The notes under the pieces: model-generated
The model's database searches: none
What the model saw: only the letters and a program-made list of their open reading frames with translations
Told to the model about the DNA's origin: nothing
From: Pseudonocardiales bacterium
GTDB lineage: Bacteria > Actinomycetota > Actinomycetes > Mycobacteriales > Jatrophihabitantaceae
Assembly: GCA_030840415.1 (NCBI GenBank)
Contig: JAVEEO010000380.1
Coordinates: forward strand, 1-7,164
DNA length: 7,164 nt
Direction of reading: 5' to 3'
Part shown: one piece after another, positions 1 to 4,849 of the stretch
Numbering within the stretch: position 1 is the stretch's first letter
Layout of the letters: the number at the start of each line of letters is the position of its first letter
Made by a program: the position numbers and the translations under genes

Positions 1-702
1 TGGTACAACGGCGGCGGCAGCCTGGTGGCGGGCAAGACCGGTACCAACAACAGCAGCAAGTTCGACCCGGTGACCAGGAAGTTCGTCGACGACGAGGGCA
101 ACTCGGCGCTGTGGTTCGTCGGGATCACCCCGAACCTGGTGTCAGCGGCGGCCCTGGTCAATCCGGAGCGCCCGACCCAGCGGATCGCCGGGGTGCCGGG
201 TGTCACCGAGTTCAACGACGGCACCGACACCTTCGGTGCCACGGCGTCGAAGTTCTGGCTGCAGGCCTACGGCCCGACCCTGAGCACCCAGCAGTGGGAC
301 TGGCCGACGGTGGAGTCGACGCCGGGCAACCCGGTGCCGTCGGTGGTCGGGATGAGCCAGGACGAGGCGATCCAGTTCCTGGCCGGCCAGGGCTTCGTCG
401 GCAAGCCGCTGGCGGTGCCGTGCGGCAGCCGTGAGCGGCCGGGCAACGTGGCGTTCTACTCACCGCAGATCGCCGAGCCGGGTGCCACGATCTCGCTGTG
501 CATCTCGACCGGGGTGCCGGCCGAGGTCTACGTCCCGCCGCCGGTGCGGTCCTACCAGCCATACCAGCCGGTGCCGGGGACGTCCTCGGCCGCACCGCCG
601 GCCACCAGCAGCAGCGTGGCAACGCAGCCCGCTCCGACGCCGACCTCGAAGCCGACCTCGAAGCCGACCAAGCCCAACCCCAAGCCCACCAAGCCGCGGT
701 AA
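1..702 (+). CDS. ponA2: PonA2-type bifunctional penicillin-binding protein, C-terminal part (5' end outside window)
   Basis: This is the C-terminal 233 residues of a class A penicillin-binding protein, which polymerises and cross-links peptidoglycan outside the membrane. The reading frame is open from base 1. The third transpeptidase motif, KTGT, is at visible residues 12-15, and the strand with WFVGITP follows at about 38-44. A single PASTA domain spans about residues 110-171 (it begins NPVPSVVGMS) and is typical of mycobacterial PonA2, where it is thought to bind wall components. The PASTA domain carries two cysteines, at visible residues 141 and 167, which could pair. The last ~60 residues are a Pro/Ser/Thr tail ending in repeated KPT units; at DNA level a 12-bp unit occurs twice in tandem at 641-664. 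Stop TAA is at 700-702. The gene converges on yqeY, 102 bp away. The family assignment is firm; the symbol rests on the PASTA domain and the neighbouring genes, since the glycosyltransferase domain is not in the window. Confidence 0.88.
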   Translation, partial: WYNGGGSLVAGKTGTNNSSKFDPVTRKFVDDEGNSALWFVGITPNLVSAAALVNPERPTQRIAGVPGVTEFNDGTDTFGATASKFWLQAYGPTLSTQQWDWPTVESTPGNPVPSVVGMSQDEAIQFLAGQGFVGKPLAVPCGSRERPGNVAFYSPQIAEPGATISLCISTGVPAEVYVPPPVRSYQPYQPVPGTSSAAPPATSSSVATQPAPTPTSKPTSKPTKPNPKPTKPR

Positions 703-757
703 GGCGCAGTCACCCGGCTGAGGCCTCCGGTCAACGGCGGCTCTTGCGGCGGGTGGA

Positions 758-816
758 GGCTCCGGTCAGGAGTTGGGGCCTCGGTCAGGAGCTTAGGGCT
801 CCGGTTAGGAGCTGAG
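758..816. repeat. Imperfect ~20-bp tandem repeats at the ponA2/yqeY convergent ends
   Basis: Three adjoining units run 758-776, 777-796 and 797-816. They share the pattern GGCTCCGGTCAGGAG followed by a short variable end. A related fourth copy (GGCCTCCGGTCAACGG) starts at 722. The third unit overlaps the end of yqeY: it supplies the TAA stop (complement 805-807) and the last codons, Ser-Ser. The array also makes short inverted repeats, for example GAGGC at 756-760 with GCCTC at 778-782, and GCCTCC at 723-728 with GGAGGC at 755-760. It could therefore act as a shared terminator for the two converging genes. There is no T-run, so the terminator reading is weak; the repeat itself is directly visible. 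Confidence 0.6.
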
Positions 817-1260
817 CTGGCGGCGGACCTCGTCCGACAGCCGCTTGCCGTCGGCCCGGCCGGCGACCTTGGGGGCCAGCAGCTTCATCACCTGGCCCAT
901 CTGGCGCTGCTCGGTGGCACCGGACTCGCGCACCGCATCGGCCACCAGGGCGGTGAGTTCGGCGTCCTCGAGCTGGTTGGGCAGGTAGCGGTTGAGCACC
1001 CCTTGCTCGTCCAACTCGCGGGCGGCCTGCTCGGTGCGGCCGGCGGCGGAGAACGCCTCGGCAGCCTCCCGACGCTTCTTGGCCTCGCGGCCGATCACCT
1101 TGAGCACCTCGTCGTCGGTGAGCGCGCGGGCGGTGGAGCCGGCGACCTCCTCGGTGGTGACGGCGGTGAGCAGCATCCGCAGGGTGGCGGTGCTGAGCTC
1201 GTCGCGCGCCTTCATGGCCGCGGTGAGGTCGGCGGTCAGCTGTGCCTTGAGCTGGGTCAT
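805..1260 (-). CDS. yqeY: GatB/YqeY domain protein
   Basis: A 151-residue protein of the YqeY family, close to the usual length of about 150. It begins MTQLKAQL and is almost entirely helical. Family-like stretches are RMLLTAV at about 28-34, NRYLPNQL at about 90-97 and MGQVMKLLAP at about 121-130. The C-terminal segment through ADGKRLSDEVRRQL resembles the tRNA-contacting tail of GatB amidotransferase subunits, but YqeY proteins stand alone and their exact role is not settled. The frame stays open far upstream, antisense to the phosphoesterase, but similarity begins at ATG 1258-1260. A TAGCCT -10 hexamer lies exactly 7 bases upstream of that ATG, which fits a leaderless start. The gene is divergent from the phosphoesterase and convergent with ponA2. 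Confidence 0.88.
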   Translation of the reverse strand: MTQLKAQLTADLTAAMKARDELSTATLRMLLTAVTTEEVAGSTARALTDDEVLKVIGREAKKRREAAEAFSAAGRTEQAARELDEQGVLNRYLPNQLEDAELTALVADAVRESGATEQRQMGQVMKLLAPKVAGRADGKRLSDEVRRQLSS

Positions 1261-1267
1261 GGCGTCC

Positions 1268-1273
1268 AGGCTA
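1268..1273 (-). promoter_or_regulatory. Predicted -10 hexamer for yqeY (leaderless start)
   Basis: On the minus strand this reads TAGCCT, which matches the actinobacterial TANNNT -10 pattern. Its end is 7 bases before the yqeY ATG, so transcription would begin at or next to the A of the start codon. No Shine-Dalgarno sequence precedes the ATG, which agrees with a leaderless mRNA. No convincing -35 box is seen. Confidence 0.55.
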
Positions 1274-1304
1274 GTTGCGTCCCGGTCGCCGGGTAGCGCC
1301 ACCG

Positions 1305-1310
1305 TAGGCT
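1305..1310 (+). promoter_or_regulatory. Predicted -10 hexamer for the phosphoesterase gene (leaderless start)
   Basis: This reads TAGGCT and matches TANNNT. It is followed by 7 bases (GATCGAC) and then the ATG at 1318. The spacing is identical to that on the opposite strand for yqeY, and no Shine-Dalgarno sequence is present. It supports ATG 1318 as the start and a leaderless transcript. No clear -35 box is present. Confidence 0.55.
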
Positions 1311-1317
1311 GATCGAC

Positions 1318-2223
1318 ATGTCTGTCCTGCGCCGCAGCCTGCTGGCCACCGCCGTGGCCGGCGCAGCGACGGCCGGTTACGGCGGGCTGGTCGAACGCAA
1401 CCTGTTCACGCTGCGCCGGTTCGCTGTGCCGGTGCTCGATCCCGGCAGCCCGGCGCTGCGGGTGCTGCACCTGTCGGACCTGCACCTGACCGCCGCCCAG
1501 CGGCGCAAGCAGGAGTGGATCTCCGGGCTGGCCCGGCTGCAGCCGGATTACGTGATCAACACCGGTGACACCAGCTCGGACCCGGACGGCATTCCGGCGA
1601 TCCTCGACGCGCTCGGCCCGCTGTTCGACTTTCCGGGCGCGTTCGTGCCCGGCAACAACGACTACTACGTGCCGGCGCCGAAGAACCCGGCCCGGTACTT
1701 CCTGCCCAACAAGGTCGGCGATCTGCAGGGCCGGCGCCGGATGCCGTGGGACCAACTGGCGGCCGCGATGGCGCTGCGGGGCTGGCGGGACCTGACCCAC
1801 GTCCGGACCACGGTCGAGATGGCCGGGTTGCCGGTGGCGCTGGCCGGCACCGACGACCCGCACCTGCGGCGGGCCCGGTACGCCAAGATCGCCGGGCCGG
1901 CCGATGCCGGCGCCGCGGTCCGGATCGGAGTGATCCACTCCCCCGAGCCGGCGCTGCTCGGGTCGTTTGCCGGCGACGGCTACGACCTGGTGCTGGCCGG
2001 GCACACCCACGGCGGCCAGATCCGAGTGCCGTTCGGGCCGGCCATCGTCACCAACTGCGGCATCGACGTGCGGCGGGCCCGCTGGCTGCACCGGTGGGAC
2101 GACCGGATGTGGTTCAACGTCTGCGCGGGGCTGGGCACCAACCCGTTCATGCCGGTCCGGATCGGCTGTCGGCCGGAGGCGGTGCTGCTGACCCTGCTGC
2201 CACGCGATGCGGTGCGCCGCTGA
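1318..2223 (+). CDS. Calcineurin-like metallophosphoesterase (YaeI/YkuE-like)
   Basis: A 301-residue metal-dependent phosphoesterase. The metal-binding motifs appear in order: SDLHL (Asp54, His56), NTGDTSSD (Asp84), PGNND (residues 111-115), a histidine at VIHSPEP (His207) and GHTHGGQIRVP (His229, His231). The third motif reads GNND where most relatives have GNHD/E, so Asn114 replaces the usual catalytic histidine. Residues 5-22 form an Arg-Arg pair followed by a weakly hydrophobic Ala-rich stretch. This could be a Tat-like signal or a membrane anchor, as in related proteins that act at the cell surface. The substrate cannot be told from sequence. It shares a divergent promoter region with yqeY and lies just upstream of tRNA-Pro. 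The order PonA2, phosphoesterase, tRNA-Pro matches mycobacteria as I recall it (Rv3683). Confidence 0.88.
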   Translation: MSVLRRSLLATAVAGAATAGYGGLVERNLFTLRRFAVPVLDPGSPALRVLHLSDLHLTAAQRRKQEWISGLARLQPDYVINTGDTSSDPDGIPAILDALGPLFDFPGAFVPGNNDYYVPAPKNPARYFLPNKVGDLQGRRRMPWDQLAAAMALRGWRDLTHVRTTVEMAGLPVALAGTDDPHLRRARYAKIAGPADAGAAVRIGVIHSPEPALLGSFAGDGYDLVLAGHTHGGQIRVPFGPAIVTNCGIDVRRARWLHRWDDRMWFNVCAGLGTNPFMPVRIGCRPEAVLLTLLPRDAVRR

Positions 2224-2260
2224 GGTTGGCACCCGATTCGGGATGCCGGAGCGGCTCAGC

Positions 2261-2266
2261 TATGCT
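2261..2266 (+). promoter_or_regulatory. Predicted -10 hexamer of the tRNA-Pro promoter
   Basis: TATGCT matches TANNNT and ends 14 bases before the first base of the mature tRNA, giving a 5' leader of about 7-8 bases for RNase P removal. TTGGCA at 2226-2231 looks like a -35 box, but its 29-base spacing is too long to be convincing. Confidence 0.5.
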
Positions 2267-2280
2267 GGAGCGGTTGCAGC

Positions 2281-2357
<77 letters not shown>

Positions 2358-2363
2358 GTTTGA

Positions 2364-2438
2364 CTAAGGGCAGCCGGCGAAGCGCTTGACCATCTTGCTG
2401 TCGTCGTTCGAGATCTTGTTGACGAGACGGCGGGTCAC
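2364..2438 (-). CDS. Possible 24-residue ORF or gene remnant next to the tRNA
   Basis: A short minus-strand frame from GTG (2436-2438) reads VTRRLVNKISNDDSKMVKRF and ends FAGCP. Its amino-acid mix is protein-like and unlike the Arg/Ala/Gly-rich shadows common in high-GC DNA. The frame opens only about 9 codons further upstream, so it cannot be a long gene. Upstream AGGCGG is a poor ribosome binding site. It might be the eroded 3' end of a gene brought next to the tRNA, or chance. I do not recognise it. Confidence 0.2.
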   Translation of the reverse strand: MTRRLVNKISNDDSKMVKRFAGCP

Positions 2439-2513
2439 GCCGCCTGACAACAACGTCTCAGGTCACGACAGCTAACCGCCGCCTGGCTGTCCAAGCTGCG
2501 ATCGGCGAAGTCT

Positions 2514-3143
2514 GTGACGATCAGCGGGCTCGGTGAGGCCGGCCACGCTGCCCAGGTCGAATCCATTGCCCGGTTGCACGCACGTCTGGTGAGTGGCGAA
2601 CTTCCGAGGACCGAACTGACCTCGAAGACTGGTTCGATGGCGACAGCTACGCCGTCTGCGGCGACGACGCTGTCGATCGACGGCAACAACCCGAACTCCT
2701 TCCCGGTTCGGGGTGCGCCGGGTTCCGGCCGGACGTACTGGACGGGCATGACCGAGATAGTCGCGTTCCACCATTGCAACGTCGCCGGCTGCGACCCTGA
2801 CACCGACCGCTACACCAGCAAGATCACCGTTAACCCTGGTGCGGTTACCTCCAAGGTGAGCGCGACGAACTTGTACTACCCGAGCAGCGGCTCGTTCGGC
2901 AACAAGCACTTCGAACTGTGGGCGATCAACCGGGGCAGCATCGTCGGCGATGTCGACACCGGGAACCTGCCGTCATCGAGTATCGACTACGTGCGAAGCA
3001 GCCGGGCGCTCAACGGCACAGTGTTAACGGTGGCTGTGACGCTGTGGGTCTACGTCATCCCATACGGCACCTACGTTGCTGACGGTGCCAAGACCGCCGA
3101 TGCCACCTGCCGTCCGGTCGGTGACAATACGTGCGTGTACTAG
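2514..3143 (+). CDS. Hypothetical protein with two cysteine pairs
   Basis: A 209-residue protein that I do not recognise. Residues 1-40 are polar and probably helical (GLGEAGHAAQVESIARLHARL), followed by an Ala/Thr-rich link at about 41-54. The rest looks like beta-rich, small-residue sequence, for example SKITVNPGAVTSKVSATNLY at about 102-121 and LNGTVLTVAVTLWVYVIPYG at about 166-185. Four cysteines are present: Cys88 and Cys93 (CX4C), and Cys199 and Cys207 near the C-terminus. Such pairs suggest disulfides in an exported protein, yet no signal peptide is present from this start. GTG 2514 is the first usable start in the frame, whose preceding stop is at 2445-2447. It lacks a clear ribosome binding site. 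ATG 2637 (residue 42), just before the beta-rich part, is an alternative. The gene may have lost its original 5' end. Confidence 0.55.
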   Translation: MTISGLGEAGHAAQVESIARLHARLVSGELPRTELTSKTGSMATATPSAATTLSIDGNNPNSFPVRGAPGSGRTYWTGMTEIVAFHHCNVAGCDPDTDRYTSKITVNPGAVTSKVSATNLYYPSSGSFGNKHFELWAINRGSIVGDVDTGNLPSSSIDYVRSSRALNGTVLTVAVTLWVYVIPYGTYVADGAKTADATCRPVGDNTCVY

Positions 3144-3235
3144 CGTGCCCGCAGCGGTCGGCGAAGCCCAGGCACCGGGTTGCTGCTCGTTCTCCCCTAG
3201 CTTGTTCTCACCGAGGTTGATGCCAAGGAGCCCTT

Positions 3236-3736
3236 ATGGAGCGCCAGTACCCGCCCTTCGGTCATATCCCTGGCCCTGTGCTCGCCGGCGTGTACGTCGT
3301 TCGGCAGACCTCCCAGGTAGCACTGTCACTGACCAACTTCGAAGTGCTCCCCTCTGGGCTGCTCGCGACCCTTCGTACCTCGACCAGCGACCCCAGCCTG
3401 TTCGACGTCACGTACTCCTTTGAGGCGATGTCACCAGGCGAGCCGACCCAACTCGACATCTGGGTTGAGACCGACCGAGGCGAACCCAGAGATGAGCCGG
3501 GTCGGACTGCCGCCAACCTCGCTAGCGGCAGCCGCGGCCAGGATGACGGCATCAACTCACGGATATACACCCTCTGGTTCCCGGTCGACCTCAGCAAAGC
3601 CGACGGAGCGCTGACCATCCGGCTCAGCTGGCCTGACGCCGGCCTCGATCACGAAGAAGTGAGAATCGAGCGGGCTGACGTCCGGGCGGCCCTAGAACTG
3701 GCATACGCACCTGGGAGCGGTCAGGGCTCGCGCTGA
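3236..3736 (+). CDS. Hypothetical actinobacterial protein, probably beta-rich and cytosolic
   Basis: A 166-residue acidic protein without cysteines, signal peptide or membrane segments. The start is well supported: AAGGAG at 3225-3230 lies 5 bases before ATG 3236. Alternating hydrophobic strands dominate (VALSLTNFEVLPSGLLATLR at about 28-47; LTIRLSWPDAGLD at about 126-138). The layout is an N-terminal strand pair with a 'P-G' turn, a central loop rich in Arg/Glu/Gly, and then a LWFPVDL...LSWPDAG segment. It resembles, from memory, an uncharacterised family common in actinomycetes whose C-terminus reads like LW-PLPP-GPL-EWP-GI. No function is known to me and none is implied. The next gene starts 10 bases after its stop, so the two may be co-transcribed. 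Confidence 0.7.
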   Translation: MERQYPPFGHIPGPVLAGVYVVRQTSQVALSLTNFEVLPSGLLATLRTSTSDPSLFDVTYSFEAMSPGEPTQLDIWVETDRGEPRDEPGRTAANLASGSRGQDDGINSRIYTLWFPVDLSKADGALTIRLSWPDAGLDHEEVRIERADVRAALELAYAPGSGQGSR

Positions 3737-3746
3737 CGGGCGGAAG

Positions 3747-4067
3747 TTGAACCATAATGCTCAGCAGGTTCTGCTCGATCGAACCTACGGTCGTCGAGGA
3801 ATTTCATCAGACCCACCGACTCGCGACGTTAACGTCCTAATATCGCTAAGCGCGGAAGCGACTGAGGGACGTCTGTCGGACCTTGCGCAGTCTGCAGGCT
3901 ATAGCGTGCGAGGGGTCGATTATTGGCAAAAGCGGATGGGTGCTCGGCTTACTAGGGTGCGAGCTACCATTATTCATCCTGGCTCTGAAATCGAGCAAAA
4001 GGATGGAAACTTAACTGTTCCTGCCGGTAAGACTGGTGTGGCATTCAATGTGGTGACTGGCGAGTGA
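3747..4067 (+). CDS. Hypothetical 106-residue protein, lower-GC
   Basis: I do not recognise this protein. From TTG 3747 it reads MNHNAQQVLLDRTYGRRGIS and ends in NVVTGE. The middle, VNVLISLSAEATEGRLSDLA (about 29-48), looks like a strand followed by a helix. The C-terminal half contains a probable strand (TRVRATIIHPG) and a Lys/Gly-rich end. The frame is closed by TAG at 3693-3695, and TTG is the first usual start after it; a GGAAG stretch just before could serve as a weak ribosome binding site. The start is therefore uncertain. Codons TTA, ATA and CTA occur and third positions are mixed, unlike flanking core genes, which suggests acquisition from a lower-GC source. It begins 10 bases after the preceding gene, on the same strand. 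Confidence 0.5.
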   Translation: MNHNAQQVLLDRTYGRRGISSDPPTRDVNVLISLSAEATEGRLSDLAQSAGYSVRGVDYWQKRMGARLTRVRATIIHPGSEIEQKDGNLTVPAGKTGVAFNVVTGE

Positions 4068-4415
4068 AGTCGCGCACTGCACCACGCACACGCGGACACG
4101 TGGCAATCATCATTAGGGGAGCAACTCGGGCAATTGCATCTCTCCAGACCGAAGCGCTCTGCCAGTTGCCGGCCGGTACTGCTAGCTCGATAGTCAGCCA
4201 GTCTGCTGGGCCAGTTGCTCATCCAGGCGGACATCGAGCCGCTGCGGGGTCGCCACGGGAACCGCAGGCCGGGCAAACCAGGTCTTCTTCGACAGAATGG
4301 CGAAGCGCTCGGTCGGTTTCACCTGTTCTATCTAACTGGAGTATCGTCCCACAGCTCGACCAGTTGTCCTTGCCTCAGCCACGATGGGGTGCCGACCTCG
4401 ACAGGCAGGACCGAG
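4068..4415. other. 348-bp stretch without a firm gene
   Basis: No convincing long gene covers this stretch. Plus-strand frames here give low-complexity Ser/Arg/Pro-rich translations that continue antisense into the next gene. The only protein-like reading is a 42-codon minus-strand frame at 4194-4322, listed separately. GC content is intermediate. I see no tRNA, strong hairpin with T-run, or repeat. It may be decayed coding sequence. Confidence 0.4.
4194..4322 (-). CDS. Possible small protein of 42 residues
   Basis: A minus-strand frame from GTG (4320-4322) to TGA (4194-4196) encodes VKPTERFAILSKKTWFARPA, then a short Val/Pro stretch and a charged end, RLDVRLDEQLAQQTG. The composition is balanced and protein-like, with a probable C-terminal amphipathic helix. 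An in-frame stop lies only four codons upstream of the GTG, so it cannot be longer. No good ribosome binding site is seen. It lies 93 bases downstream of the 113-residue hypothetical on the same strand, so it could be a second gene of that unit or a gene fragment. I do not recognise it. Confidence 0.3.
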   Translation of the reverse strand: MKPTERFAILSKKTWFARPAVPVATPQRLDVRLDEQLAQQTG

Positions 4416-4757
4416 CTACAGGGTGAACGGCTCTCCATTCGAAGGCCGAACCTCAAGGCGCCGACCGAATCGATTCCAGGTCTTGCGAACGGTGACGCGC
4501 CCCTGGACGAACGCGGTCATCGTTTCCACGATGGCCGTACCGTCGCGCACCGCATTGAATTCCATGTCGTTGAGGCCCAGCAGGCTGAGTATCACCTCGT
4601 CGTCGTAGTTCCGTCCGAGGTAGAACTGCTCGCCATCACCTCGGGTCAGCGACCAGTCCCAATGCTCCCTGTCATAGACCGCCGACAGGCGCGATCCGTC
4701 CGCCTCCAGTGCGGCGCTCAGGCGGGTACAGAGCTCGTCGAATGCGTTGTCAGACAT
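4416..4757 (-). CDS. Hypothetical 113-residue protein
   Basis: A small soluble acidic protein, MSDNAFDELCTRLSAALEAD onward, with no signal peptide or membrane segment. Residues 4-20 are a probable helix. Strands with aromatic residues follow (HWDWSLTRGDGEQFYLGRNY at about 32-51). Then come a leucine-rich helix (DDEVILSLLGL), RDGTAIVETMTAFVQGRV at about 71-88, and a basic C-terminal strand region. The alpha/beta layout and size recall many small unassigned actinobacterial proteins, including some immunity-type proteins. That is only an impression, and no toxin gene is adjacent. Start ATG 4755-4757 follows the frame's natural N-terminus; the ribosome binding site is weak. It lies 92 bases downstream of the AI-2E transporter gene on the same strand, and codon use is intermediate. 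Confidence 0.65.
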   Translation of the reverse strand: MSDNAFDELCTRLSAALEADGSRLSAVYDREHWDWSLTRGDGEQFYLGRNYDDEVILSLLGLNDMEFNAVRDGTAIVETMTAFVQGRVTVRKTWNRFGRRLEVRPSNGEPFTL

Positions 4758-4849
4758 CAGGACTCACAGAAATTCGTTGAATCGAGCGGTGGACCTGCGG
4801 AGCCGACGAAGCCTCATCTCTGAATGTTTCGGCCTTTCACTTGTGGTGC

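Larger units (their letters stand above)
2358..4849. other. Possible tRNA-associated accessory segment of unknown small genes
   Basis: Between the tRNA 3' end and the AI-2E transporter gene I recognise no core gene. The genes here are small hypotheticals on both strands. Composition shifts: 25 of 60 bases are G or C in 3961-4020, against 43 of 60 in 5041-5100. Codons rare in high-GC actinomycetes (TTA, ATA, CTA) also appear. A 3' tRNA end is a classic integration target. Against a simple island, I found no integrase or transposase and no direct repeat of the tRNA 3' end before 4850. It may be an old, eroded insertion or only a variable locus. Confidence 0.4.

Noticed and set aside
1261..2232. 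Long minus-strand extension upstream of yqeY (would make a ~475-residue protein)
   Set aside because: It is antisense to the clearly real phosphoesterase, has His/Arg/Gln/Pro-rich composition typical of shadow frames in high-GC DNA, and the YqeY family begins at ATG 1258-1260.
2424..2459. Inverted repeat GAGACG (2424-2429) / CGTCTC (2454-2459) with an inner CGGCG/CGCCG hairpin, as a tRNA terminator
   Set aside because: Stems are only 5-6 bp, there is no T-run, and the distance from the tRNA is over 65 bases; too weak to call.
2472..2909. Minus-strand 145-codon frame opposite the first hypothetical gene
   Set aside because: Its Arg/Val-rich translation has a long arginine run, has no domain, and overlaps the more protein-like plus-strand frame.
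3974..4276. Minus-strand 100-codon frame with several cysteines
   Set aside because: It is antisense to the 106-residue gene for its last third and shows no Zn-finger spacing or other motif; the 42-codon frame in another phase is more protein-like.
4064..4426. Plus-strand frame overlapping the end of the 106-residue gene
   Set aside because: The GTGA overlap is attractive, but the translation is Ser/Arg/Ala/Pro-rich without structure; more likely non-coding.
4215..4823. Plus-strand 202-codon frame
   Set aside because: More than half is antisense to the 113-residue minus-strand gene, which has much better composition; no ribosome binding site.
2358..4849. Direct repeat of the tRNA-Pro 3' end (attachment site)
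   Set aside because: I looked for GGTTCAAATCCCGCC and the acceptor end downstream and saw no copy in the window.
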